Origin: Hanleya hanleyi
Taxonomy: Eukaryota; Mollusca; Polyplacophora; Lepidopleurida; Hanleyidae
Assembly: GCA_036873755.1 (NCBI GenBank)
Contig: JAVTVY010037272.1
Span: forward strand, 101,367 to 165,366
Reading direction: 5' to 3'
Length of the DNA stretch: 64,000 nt
Positions 32,441 to 40,436 of the stretch are shown here, in pieces. The number at the start of each line of letters is the position of its first letter. Position 1 is the first letter of the stretch. The position numbers were made by a program, and so were the translations under genes. Below the pieces are notes generated by a model, which did no database searches, was not told where the DNA came from, and worked only from the letters and a program-made list of their open reading frames with translations.

Positions 32441-33328
32441 ATGGAACCACCCCTGGCTGAAATCATGGATATTGATACATCAGACTTATTCACAAATGAT
32501 GCTAATGAAGGTCAACCCCTCGGCAATATCATTAATTTGGTACATGACGAACCCTGGTTAGATGATATAATGAAAGACTTATTTCTACCATCACCTCAAC
32601 CCCGGAACTACCCTGCATCAACTACAGCCCATTGTGAAGATCCCACAGAAACATCGCAGCTGAGTAACTTCTTCGCCCATGCAGCCACACCGGATGTTAC
32701 CCCAGACGTATACCAATGTTTTAACGACGTAGACGGCATGTTAGAAAGGATGTTGAAACCACAACAACCCCAAGCTAAAGAAAAAGAAACGGCACAAGAT
32801 GGAACCGATGGAACCGATGATACAAATGGAACCGATGATACAGAAGAAGGACAAGATGACAAGGCGGAGAACAGGGAAGACTCAAGAAAAACAGAGAGAA
32901 AACATTTAACAGCGAAGAGGATAGACGCAAGAAAAAACAGAAAAGATGTCAGAATGAATAGAAATAGGCCACAGGAGAGGAAATACAGAAAAGATGCAAG
33001 GACAAAGAGAATAAGAGACAGGAAAATAAGCCAAAAAAAAATCCAAGACGAGGTTTATTATGTTTGGGCGATAACAACAACAACATTGGGATGTAACACA
33101 GAACGCCAAAGCGCCTTATATTTACACTGCGTGGAATGTAGTAACCAATTTGCAAAATATGCGATCGCCCCTTGCGGACACCAGGCCTTATGTGAAACTT
33201 GCATTCATCGCCGGGCGCAAATACCAACATGTGCAGAGGCCAACAAGCCCCTAGAGTGTGAATTACTGCCCTTGACATGCCCCGTCTGTGCTGATAGAAG
33301 ACGACTACAGACCCTCTCAACGATGTAA
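32441..33328 (+). CDS. RING-like finger protein 2 (295 aa)
   Basis: N-terminal half acidic and Pro-rich, with GTDGTDDTNGTDDTE repeats (121-135). The middle (150-205) is strongly basic (K/R with E/D, NLS-like). The C-terminus holds a RING-type set: C230-x2-C233, C245-G-H247, C251-x2-C254, C280-P-V-C283. Spacing resembles a C3HC4 RING with a long loop. Likely a nuclear E3 ligase or regulator; the substrate is unknown. The ATG at 32441 is the first after the TATA. A histone-type stem-loop follows 24 nt after the stop. The gene converges on the 33883-34464 gene, and both use near-identical inverted promoters. Confidence 0.75.
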   Translation: MEPPLAEIMDIDTSDLFTNDANEGQPLGNIINLVHDEPWLDDIMKDLFLPSPQPRNYPASTTAHCEDPTETSQLSNFFAHAATPDVTPDVYQCFNDVDGMLERMLKPQQPQAKEKETAQDGTDGTDDTNGTDDTEEGQDDKAENREDSRKTERKHLTAKRIDARKNRKDVRMNRNRPQERKYRKDARTKRIRDRKISQKKIQDEVYYVWAITTTTLGCNTERQSALYLHCVECSNQFAKYAIAPCGHQALCETCIHRRAQIPTCAEANKPLECELLPLTCPVCADRRRLQTLSTM

Positions 33329-33351
33329 TGGCTTATTACATATCCAAAAAC

Positions 33352-33393
33352 GGTTATTTTTATAACCACCTATCTTTTCCGAAAGGGAACTTC
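33352..33393 (+). terminator. Histone-mRNA-type 3' stem-loop and downstream element (RING gene 2)
   Basis: CCAAAAAC, then GGTTAT-TTTT-ATAACC (33352-33367), then ACCTA, then GAAAGGGAAC (33381-33390) after about 13 nt. Same architecture as the two minus-strand examples, on the opposite strand and with a compensated stem. Confidence 0.75.
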
Positions 33394-33726
33394 TAACCAC
33401 GCACAAAAAATTAACACTAGATCACACACATATATCCCCTGTGTTCGTTCAAATAAATTGTCAGTCCCCCTTATCATTCTGGCTGCTATAACAAAATAAA
33501 ATTTCAGCCCGTTATTATTATTCGGGTTGTAATATTAGTAACATGCCCGGGTTCAAAAATAAAATTTTAGTCCGTTATCGTTCGGGCTGTATAATATTAA
33601 TTAATTAATTAATGGGAGAGAGAAAAAATCTGTGTTTATAAGAGAGAGATTAGTCCTCACAAGGACTTTTTAATATCGGACAGGGGTTGTTTGTTTTTTT
33701 TGGATGTTGCAGTTTGCTAATAATAA

Positions 33727-33758
<32 letters not shown>

Positions 33759-33790
33759 GGATGTATGCTTTGAAATTTGTGTGCCAAGTT
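33394..33790. other. Intergenic, A/T- and homopolymer-rich
   Basis: Contains TAATTAATTAATTAAT, AATTTCAGCCCGTTATTATT-like repeats (two direct copies, 33500-33600), and an A-run of about 28 followed by about 10 Gs (33724-33760). No gene seen. Confidence 0.6.
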
Positions 33791-33791
33791 A

Positions 33792-33834
33792 GAAGCTTCC
33801 TCTTTCGAAGCATTGGTTCGCTCTGAAAAGAGCG
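33792..33834 (-). terminator. Histone-mRNA-type 3' stem-loop and downstream element (193-aa gene)
   Basis: Minus strand, 49 nt after the stop: CGCTCT-TTTC-AGAGCG (33834-33819), flank AACCA, then GAAAGAGGAAGC (33806-33795), which fits the histone downstream element pattern. Confidence 0.75.
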
Positions 33835-33882
33835 GTTATGGATTATTTTTTTCCCCTGTTTTTCTTCAGGGTAGGGAGTGGC

Positions 33883-34464
33883 CTACTCCCCCATCTGACT
33901 CACAGAGAAGTACCGGTAGGGACTCACGCCATCTTCATTTACCTCCGGGGTGATGGGGTGCCCATCAACGAAGATGGCGGCGGCCATGGTGGGTGGAGGT
34001 GTTTCCCAAATGATGAGGGGCAGGTCGTCTTCCAGGGGGAAGGGTGGTAAATCATCATCCCGGGGCGCAGGGTGGGGGTACATCGCTTCGCCCATCATGT
34101 TTTCTAGGGGGGAGGGTGGTACATCATCCCGGGGCACTGTTGTCGGAGGAGGGATGGGGTGTATGGCTTCTCCCATCGTTCGTTGTAAAGGCTTGAACCA
34201 CCCCTCCTCGTTCATGGTGGATTTCGCCGCATTCAACAACTCCCGAACATTGTCGGCGGTGGTGATGTGTCTGCCTACCACACCGTGTGTCAGCATCTCC
34301 TGCCATCCCGTAAATTCTCTGTGCCAGAACTGCTTTATTTCGTGTATCATGGCCCGCTTTTTTCTCCTTGATAACACCGCTGGTACTCCTCTCTCTTTTT
34401 GTTCGGTGGTGGACATCTGCGCTGCTTCCTTCATATTTCTCTTCTGATATATCTCTTGTGGCAT
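33883..34464 (-). CDS. Accessory protein with a domain resembling the 39.6-40.4 kb virion protein (193 aa)
   Basis: Basic helical N-terminus (about 20-60, RRKKRAMIHEIKQFWHREF), then VVGRHITTADNVRELLNAAKSTMNEEGWFKPL. This resembles the KVVPGSHMTDLINDMV...PPGWEVFAQ domain of the virion protein at 39.6-40.4 kb in order and spacing. The second half is Pro-rich with two MGEA(I/M)xP repeats. The resemblance is my reading and weak in identity. The ATG at 34464 lies about 41 bp below a TATATATA box (34505-34512). It has a histone-type 3' end. Function unknown. Confidence 0.6.
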   Translation of the reverse strand: MPQEIYQKRNMKEAAQMSTTEQKERGVPAVLSRRKKRAMIHEIKQFWHREFTGWQEMLTHGVVGRHITTADNVRELLNAAKSTMNEEGWFKPLQRTMGEAIHPIPPPTTVPRDDVPPSPLENMMGEAMYPHPAPRDDDLPPFPLEDDLPLIIWETPPPTMAAAIFVDGHPITPEVNEDGVSPYRYFSVSQMGE

Positions 34465-34499
34465 CTGAAAAAGTTTTCGAATGAGCCTATGAAGCGGAG

Positions 34500-34900
34500 C
34501 GCACTATATATAGACAAAGCGCGGACCTTTGCGAAATCGTGTAGGCTATCTTTTTTTTCTGGCGTACTTTGAAAAATCGGTGTGTTTCTTTGTCAATTAT
34601 AAATGGTTGTGATTTTACAATAACTATCAGCGCCCGTAGAAATTTTATTTCCAATTGAACTCAGACAATTCATGATGTAGTATTTAAAATTTTAGCCGCC
34701 TAGCGCTTGACTACGCCGTTATTTTTATTATTTTAGCGAATTTTATACGCCTAATGTTGAAGTACGGAAGTACGGGAAAACCGGTACATTGAAAATAAAT
34801 TAATTTTCCGGGTTAAAAATACATGAAGACTATCACTTACAACCTTATACTAGTTCCCTGAAAATTCCAGCGCGTTTATCGAAAGAGAACTCTAGAAAAT
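34500..34900 (-). repeat. Right arm of ~400-bp inverted promoter repeat
   Basis: Inverted match to 31990-32400 with the TATA box at 34505-34512. The two arms enclose the convergent genes 32441-33328 and 33883-34464. Confidence 0.75.
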
Positions 34901-35480
34901 TATAAAAACATAGCCTTCGTTTCACGGCAAGAAACACAATCTACGCAGTTCCCGATTGAATTTTGGTGCAAAAAATGGGACGCAACTCTGTGTGGACAGC
35001 ACACAGTTTTTGTTCCAATTAATGCTATTTCGTAATTTATTAAATGTGTTTGTCGTATGAGTTACATTGTTTTATTGAGGTAGCATTATGAAAAGGATGT
35101 GGGCTACCTATTTAATTAATTGTTTCATTGAATTAACGTTTCCTTAAATTTATAAGCTGTGTCAAAAAGGGGAGCACACAGTTTAGCATTTAAAAAATAC
35201 CTTCACGTACGTATAGCATCTATTACCTATATAGTATGGCTTTGCAAGTATCGGGTTTTGCTATTTCAGAGCACTATGGATTGTTCTGGTAATTATAATG
35301 ACTTGATATTATATTCCAGCAATGATATTATTTTATTTTTATCATGTTATAACTCAAGAATATCAATTTATACACTCTGGGAGCGTCTACAAAAAATTGC
35401 ATTGTTAATTTAATTATTTTCTCAGGGTATGAATTTTTTTATTTACAATTTTTTTATTACAATGAAATTAGCAAGAATCG
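34901..35480. other. AT-rich intergenic
   Basis: No gene recognised; the small ORF at 35159-35413 lacks features and has AT-driven composition. Confidence 0.5.
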
Positions 35481-35481
35481 G

Positions 35482-35490
35482 TATATATAA
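35482..35490 (+). promoter_or_regulatory. TATA box of the four-repeat PC4-like gene
   Basis: TATATATAA, about 44 bp upstream of the ATG at 35526. Confidence 0.6.
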
Positions 35491-35525
35491 ATTTTTGTCT
35501 GGCCGGTATTTTGTCATTCATCATT

Positions 35526-36224
35526 ATGGCAGCGCCGGGCAAGGAGCTCGCTTTCTTTCAACTGACGTCTGACGTGATTCTCATCGTGTATGATCATGAA
35601 TTGCAGCTCATCAAAGAACATCCTGAAGAAGTGAAATTATGTTTAAGCCTAGCCGGGTGGGCTCTATTAACACGGATGTTACAGGGAAAAGAACCCGAAG
35701 TGGATTTTCTGCATGTCGGAGTCGGTGTTTACCTGCGGAGTGGAAGAGATGATTCTTTTTTTCCGCGGTTAGAACAGTGTGGGGGTGGCGTTATCCTACT
35801 TTGGCCGGCATTATGGCAGGCGCTGAAAGCTATTATTACCGAGGTCCACGACGTACTGTACCCTGAGGCCAATTCTGTCGCTAGCCGTACGCTTACCCCG
35901 GATTGTACTCTATTGTTATATCCCCAACGCGTGGAGCTCATCGATGACGATAGCCGGTGTTGGTGCACATCTGAACCGGCGCGTGTCTCTTTATCTCCGG
36001 AAGGCTGGAATACCTTGAAACGTGTGTTATGCGGTGATCTCGACGGCGATAGTATTCACCTGTGTGACGACGTGTACATTTTCCGCGGACCCTATTTTGC
36101 CCGACTTATCTGTCTCAAGCGAGGGGGATTTACTCTGGACCCCGATCTATGGACGGCTTTGCAACAAGTAGTGCCCATGGTCGATGAAGTACTTTCTCCA
36201 CAGCAGCCGCCTCTCACAGAATAG
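35526..36224 (+). CDS. PC4-like protein with four half-repeats (232 aa)
   Basis: Two halves, each with a pattern of strands, LSxxGW...LKRxL, a strand pair and an LxPDLWxAL helix: residues 8-110 (LSLAGWALLTRML, FFPRLEQC, LWPALWQALKAII) and 118-228 (LSPEGWNTLKRVL, VYIFRGPYFARL, LDPDLWTALQQVV). The second half is closely related to 36295-36846 and 2713-3174. Fold resemblance to PC4/p15 is inferred. If correct, a single chain could mimic a PC4 homodimer or dimer pair on ssDNA. The frame is clean. It is followed at 36235 by the next gene's TATA box. Confidence 0.65.
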   Translation: MAAPGKELAFFQLTSDVILIVYDHELQLIKEHPEEVKLCLSLAGWALLTRMLQGKEPEVDFLHVGVGVYLRSGRDDSFFPRLEQCGGGVILLWPALWQALKAIITEVHDVLYPEANSVASRTLTPDCTLLLYPQRVELIDDDSRCWCTSEPARVSLSPEGWNTLKRVLCGDLDGDSIHLCDDVYIFRGPYFARLICLKRGGFTLDPDLWTALQQVVPMVDEVLSPQQPPLTE

Positions 36225-36234
36225 TACCTGACCC

Positions 36235-36242
36235 TATAAATA
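36235..36242 (+). promoter_or_regulatory. TATA box of PC4-like/integrase transcription unit
   Basis: TATAAATA followed by CGAGGG. The identical string with CGAGGG precedes the orthologue in the decayed element (3790-3800, minus strand), which supports function. Confidence 0.7.
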
Positions 36243-36294
36243 CGAGGGATGAGACAGAGTGTGTATCATTCTTCGTTCGACATTTAGAGCAAGC

Positions 36295-36846
36295 ATGTCA
36301 TGCCACATACGAGCCATCCTGCCTCTTACACCCAATGTGGTGTTATACGTCTATCCAGATAAAGTCACCCTGGTGGAAGACTGTGGAGATTTTTGTTGGG
36401 AACACGCTGAGACTCAATCGAATAGGGTGACGCTACAGCGTGATGGCTGGACTAAATTTAAACGGGTGTTGAGCGGTGAGTTGGACGGAGACCTCATCCA
36501 CCTGGACAATGCCATTTACGTATACGGTACCGCTCTCTTCCCACGGGTGGGCCGCTACCAAGACCCGGCGCGAAGTTTCATCCTAACTCCCTCTCTGTGG
36601 TCAGGCTTGGAGAATGTAGTGCCTATGGTGGACCAGTTATTTACACCGGACGACCGATCACCCGAGCAGTTGGCGTGGGTTCGTGCTATAGAAGACGCGC
36701 TGGCTGAACCTCATGAAAAACTACATGATGATGAATCCGATACTATAGCCGGGGAAAGTACTATATCTATAGAATGCACAGAGGCTAGAGTGTCAGTGTC
36801 ACCCGATGAAGCGACCCACACACATGACGGGCACCCAGAACGATGA
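36295..36846 (+). CDS. PC4-like repeat protein (183 aa)
   Basis: Orthologue of 3248-3742, with strongly conserved DKVTLVED, DGWTKFKRVLSGELDGD and MVDQLFTPDDRS blocks. Two PC4-like half-repeats (about 8-60 and 60-120), then an acidic Ser/Thr tail. The ATG at 36295 matches the orthologue and lies about 53 bp after the TATA. Its stop overlaps the integrase start (ATGA), so both may be translated from one mRNA. Conservation in both elements suggests a core early function, perhaps ssDNA binding during replication (inference). Confidence 0.7.
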   Translation: MSCHIRAILPLTPNVVLYVYPDKVTLVEDCGDFCWEHAETQSNRVTLQRDGWTKFKRVLSGELDGDLIHLDNAIYVYGTALFPRVGRYQDPARSFILTPSLWSGLENVVPMVDQLFTPDDRSPEQLAWVRAIEDALAEPHEKLHDDESDTIAGESTISIECTEARVSVSPDEATHTHDGHPER

Positions 36847-37970
36847 AGGGTAATAAGAAGACCGTGATGCGGCGGTCTCGAAAAAAGGAGAAAAAGGCGT
36901 CTACAGTGATTAACAAGGTGTTAACCGATTTGTATTACAATCCTACGAGTCCAGCCGCGTATAGCGCTGTGGGAGCGCTATCTCGAGCGGCCCATTCTCA
37001 AGGCATTAGTCGAACTGAAGTTCGAGACTGGTTAAAAACCCAAGACACCTATAGTTTACATCGAGCAGCTAGACGACATTTTCGCCGTAACCGGGTGATC
37101 GTAGGCGGTATAGACGCGCAATGGCAGGCGGATTTAGTGGACATGAGTCGATTTGCACCTCACAATGATGGACGTCGGTACATATTGACCTGTATCGATA
37201 TTTTATCCAAGTATGCCTGGGTACTACCCATTCGCACCAAAACAGGAGAGAATCTCATAGGAGCGTTTCAGCAGATTTTCAAGACGGGGCGCAAACCTCT
37301 TTATTTACAAACGGATGAAGGCACAGAATTTCTCAACCGACCCTTTCAAGCCTTTCTTAAGAAACAGAAGGTATTTTTCTTTCATACGTACAACGAGACG
37401 AAAGCTTCGGTGGTGGAACGCTTCAATCGTACCTTCAAAGGACGCATGTACAAGTATTTTACCGCCCAAAACACCCGACGGTACATCGATGTATTACCTC
37501 AACTGGTCCAAGGCTACAATCGCGCCTATCATCGCAGTATCCAGCGAGCTCCCCGTGATGTGACAGAACGCAACGAACATCAAGTGCGTGCTACGCTGTA
37601 CTCATCCAGTCCACCACTCACGGCACCCCGTTACAAACGTGGAGATGTGGTACGGATCAGTAAAGTGAAAGGCCAATTTGAGAAAAGTTACTTGCCCAAC
37701 TGGAGTGACGAGCACTTTGTCATCGTTCGCCATAAACCTCGACAGCCACACGTCTATCAATTGGAAGATCTACAAGGAGAGAGACTGCAAGGCACGTTTT
37801 ACGAGGCAGAATTACAACCCATAGTGAAAACACCGAAAGACTACTACACGGTGGAAAAGATTTTGAAAACGGAGCGTCGACGTGGCATTCCCTATCATTT
37901 CGTCAAATGGCAAGGGTGGCCTCGTTCGTTTAATTCCTGGGTGTCCGGCCGTGACATGAAACGTCTATAA
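36843..37970 (+). CDS. Polinton integrase (retroviral-type DDE, rve) with C-terminal chromodomain, 375 aa
   Basis: Basic N-terminus and helical region, then an rve catalytic core with D97 (QADLVDM), D158 (QTDEGTEF) and E192 (VVERFNRT), spacing normal for this family. A C-terminal SH3-like segment (RYKRGDVVRISK, FEKSYLPNWSDEHF) leads into a chromodomain (about 333-375: YYTVEKILKTERRRG, WQGWPRSFNSW). It inserts the element and may be steered to methylated histones by the chromodomain. The frame is intact and all catalytic residues are present. The start overlaps the upstream stop by 4 nt (ATGA). In the decayed copy the integrase has its own TATA. Confidence 0.97.
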   Translation: MKGNKKTVMRRSRKKEKKASTVINKVLTDLYYNPTSPAAYSAVGALSRAAHSQGISRTEVRDWLKTQDTYSLHRAARRHFRRNRVIVGGIDAQWQADLVDMSRFAPHNDGRRYILTCIDILSKYAWVLPIRTKTGENLIGAFQQIFKTGRKPLYLQTDEGTEFLNRPFQAFLKKQKVFFFHTYNETKASVVERFNRTFKGRMYKYFTAQNTRRYIDVLPQLVQGYNRAYHRSIQRAPRDVTERNEHQVRATLYSSSPPLTAPRYKRGDVVRISKVKGQFEKSYLPNWSDEHFVIVRHKPRQPHVYQLEDLQGERLQGTFYEAELQPIVKTPKDYYTVEKILKTERRRGIPYHFVKWQGWPRSFNSWVSGRDMKRL

Positions 37971-37972
37971 AT
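37966..37972 (+). promoter_or_regulatory. TATA box overlapping the integrase stop codon
   Basis: TATAAAT includes the integrase TAA stop and lies about 45 bp upstream of the next ATG (38015), the spacing seen at other genes here. Confidence 0.5.
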
Positions 37973-38014
37973 TCTAACCCCTATCACCACCCGCCTTCAG
38001 TGTAGGATTGTACT

Positions 38015-38596
38015 ATGGATAGTACACGTCGACCGTTACTGTTACGAACTCGAAAAGCACAAGTCGGTACTGTTTTGTGTCTAGTAGTGGTTCTGGGTAC
38101 GTTATTTACAGGCGTGTTCTACGATTTGTCGTACGTGATATCCTGTTTCAACAACCTGCGTTCCACATCATCCATCACTTCGACCACCACGACGACGACC
38201 ACACTGCCTACACCAGCCAAGACGTCAAGGGTCCGCCACGTATCAACCCAGACACCCACGTTTCCATCCAAGACGTCAACCACACCGTCTACTCCAGCCA
38301 TCACCACTACGTTACCCTTTACCCGCTACATCCAGCCATCCACGACGACGCCCCGTACTACGACGACTCCACGTCATCCTCCGTTAGCCCTGAGAAGCGA
38401 CGACGATCCTTCCACTCCATCATCACCATCTAGTACAACCACTACGACTCCGCTAAAAATATTTGCAGTGGACTCCCGTGAATCCCGTTTACCACGACAA
38501 CGGTACCCGGTACGGTACCCATTGGACTACGACCCCCGGTGGGATCCCCGAGAACGGTGGTGGGCTTCTAACCGTCGAGCGCAAATCACCAAATAA
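38015..38596 (+). CDS. Mucin-like single-pass membrane protein (193 aa)
   Basis: A short N-terminus with TRKAQVG, a transmembrane segment (about 14-36, VLCLVVVLGTLFTGVFY), then a ~100-residue Thr/Pro/Ser-rich stalk with heavy O-glycosylation potential, and a basic/aromatic C-terminal end (RLPRQRYPVRYPLDYDPRWDPRERWW). Type II topology likely. It is conserved in the decayed copy (482-1060), with the TM and LPRQR parts best conserved. Its position between integrase and ATPase suggests a virion or egress role; family unknown to me. Confidence 0.75.
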   Translation: MDSTRRPLLLRTRKAQVGTVLCLVVVLGTLFTGVFYDLSYVISCFNNLRSTSSITSTTTTTTTLPTPAKTSRVRHVSTQTPTFPSKTSTTPSTPAITTTLPFTRYIQPSTTTPRTTTTPRHPPLALRSDDDPSTPSSPSSTTTTTPLKIFAVDSRESRLPRQRYPVRYPLDYDPRWDPRERWWASNRRAQITK

Positions 38597-38608
38597 AGAA
38601 AAAAAACT

Positions 38609-39223
38609 ATGGATCCTCGATGGCAGCATCCTTTCACGTGTCTCATCGCTGGACCGACAGGGTCGGGAAAAACACACTTCGTTCAACGGCTCATCCAACA
38701 CGGGTCAGCCCTCATTTCACCCCCTCTAGCTCGCATCCTGTGGTGTTATGGCGCTTGGCAACCCGCGTACGAGGCACTGGCCCGTGTGCCGGGACTCACC
38801 TTAGTGGAAGGCTTACCTCCTGAGGATACACCCCAAGACACCTTGGTGGTGGTGGACGATCTCATGACGGAAACGGACAGTCGAATCACCCGTCTCTTTA
38901 CCAAAGGCAGCCATCATCGTCGGTTGAGCATCATCTACATCGTACAGAATCTCTTCAGTAAGAACAAAGAGCACAGGAACATTAGTTTGAATGCTCAGTA
39001 TGTGGTGTTATTCAAAAACCCCAGAGACGCTTCACAAATTACCCACCTGGCTCAACAGATGTACCCTAAAAACACGGCCTTTGTACGAGAAGCCTTTGAA
39101 GATGCTACCCAACCCGCTCACGGGTATCTACTCATCGACTTGAAACAAGACACGCCCTCCACCCTTCGATTGCGTACCCTGATTTTTCCCGGCGAGGTGC
39201 AGACGGTGTACACACCCAAATGA
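38609..39223 (+). CDS. A32-like genome-packaging ATPase (FtsK/HerA), 204 aa
   Basis: Walker A GPTGSGKT (15-22), Walker B-like LVVVDDLM (79-86), and a conserved SIIYIVQNLFSKNKEHRNIS block with sensor-type residues. Length is normal for Polinton ATPases. It drives DNA translocation into the capsid and works with the protease and capsid proteins encoded just downstream. It starts 12 nt after the membrane-protein stop. The frame is intact. Confidence 0.96.
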   Translation: MDPRWQHPFTCLIAGPTGSGKTHFVQRLIQHGSALISPPLARILWCYGAWQPAYEALARVPGLTLVEGLPPEDTPQDTLVVVDDLMTETDSRITRLFTKGSHHRRLSIIYIVQNLFSKNKEHRNISLNAQYVVLFKNPRDASQITHLAQQMYPKNTAFVREAFEDATQPAHGYLLIDLKQDTPSTLRLRTLIFPGEVQTVYTPK

Positions 39224-39285
39224 GTAAAGAAAGAGAATAAAAGATAAAAGAAGAAGACAACGCACTCTAGCCCTCATTCATCATC

Positions 39286-39624
39286 ATGTCTGCACGCGTA
39301 CGCAAGCACGCACCGGCCTTGCGCGTATTACGCAGCGCGCCACCATAGGTGGGCCGGGCCCTGGTGCGCGGCGCGGATCCCGACTTGGTACGGTGTTTGT
39401 GTGAAGTAGCCCATAATGTGTTAAAAGGCAATGTTCCACTCAGTCCTCTGCAGAAAGGGAAATTGCAACGGCACAAGGCGGGTCTCCGAACGTTGGTCAA
39501 GAAGACGGGCAGTGTCAAGAAAAAGAAACAGGTGTTACAGCGAGGTGGATTTCTCGGCGCACTCCTCGCTCCCTTAGCCGCTACTGTACTGGGACCGTTA
39601 TTAGGCTCCATCTTGGGACGCTAA
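39286..39624 (+). pseudogene. Small hydrophobic/basic virion protein with an in-frame TAG
   Basis: An ATG at 39286 opens a basic N-terminus (MSARVRKHAPALRVLRS), but codon 21 (39346-39348) is TAG. The same frame then continues open to 39624: GADPDLVRCLCEVAHNVLKGN, a K-rich stretch, and a Gly/Leu/Ala-rich hydrophobic C-terminus (FLGALLAPLAATVLGPLLG). That pattern (GADPDL...LKGN plus hydrophobic tail) recurs in animal Polintons and suits a membrane-active or core virion peptide. No ATG follows the TAG before the conserved part. So either this copy is inactivated or the stop is read through. Confidence 0.75.
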
Positions 39625-39625
39625 C

Positions 39626-40374
39626 ATGGAACATACGAAAAAAATGATGCTGGTCGAACCTCGACTGTTACAGAGTTTGCAATCCCCCTATCCCGTGCCT
39701 GCCACAGTGCAACAACTCCAGTCTCTGGATGAAGAGATGAATAGTATACTGCAACGTCGACTCCCGATCACGAGAAAATTCAACTCTACCATCATACGCT
39801 GAACCAGTACCAGACGTTTATGGATCAATATAGAGGCGGGAGTACTAGTACGCCACCACTACCTACCACCACCACGCCCACCACACTGACATCTCCATCA
39901 CTACTACCTTCACCTGAGCTGGAAGAGGAAGTGTTGACCAGTGTGCCTAAAGCCTTCAAGACCAAGGCCCGTTTATTGTTGGACCGGGTGAAACAGAATG
40001 CCGATATGAGTTGGAATGCGGAAGGAAAATTGCTGATTCGAAACAAAGTGGTGCCGGGGTCTCATATGACCGATTTGATCAACGATATGGTCCGTTCTCG
40101 CAAACACTCTAATCCCCCGGGCTGGGAAGTCTTTGCTCAGGGATTAAAAGACACGCACATCCCTCAAGAATTGGTAGGAAATCCTAACCGTTGGGCCTTT
40201 ATGCAGCAATCGAACACCCGACACCAACCTCCACCACCCTCTACCTCTTGGGCCCCCATGTCACCGCCCAAAACACCACAACAACGACGAGGACGGGGCC
40301 GTACCTCACGATCTAAGTCACCGCGACGATCACAACGCCCAGGTAAGGCGCCCAAGGCCTGGGAATCCTACTAA
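39626..40374 (+). pseudogene. Polinton virion protein with conserved PGSHxxDLxND...PPGW domain, frameshifted
   Basis: The upstream frame starts at ATG 39626 and stops at 39801 after about 58 codons. The downstream frame, open across 39770-40374, contains Pro/Thr-rich sequence, then a conserved domain (KARLLLDRVKQNADMSW..., PGSHMTDLINDMV, PPGWEVFAQGL), and an Arg/Ser-rich tail (RGRGRTSRSKSPRRSQRP). Both halves are typical of one Polinton protein. The frame change falls at a short C-run near 39768-39771, consistent with a 1-nt loss. The tail suggests nucleic-acid binding inside the virion. Exact role unknown. Confidence 0.7.
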
Positions 40375-40390
40375 TAACTCCTATAACTTC

Positions 40391-40397
40391 TATAAAA
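40391..40397 (+). promoter_or_regulatory. TATA box of the capsid gene cluster
   Basis: TATAAAA, about 46 bp upstream of the minor-capsid ATG at 40437. No TATA box precedes the next two genes, which overlap by TAATG, so this may drive a polycistronic capsid mRNA. Confidence 0.6.
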
Positions 40398-40436
40398 ACC
40401 CGGTGCAGAAGCCAGAACAACTCAGTCGTCGTCGTC

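Noticed and set aside
39267..39611. 114-aa minus-strand ORF opposite the small virion gene
   Set aside because: Antisense shadow of a conserved Polinton gene with no features of its own.
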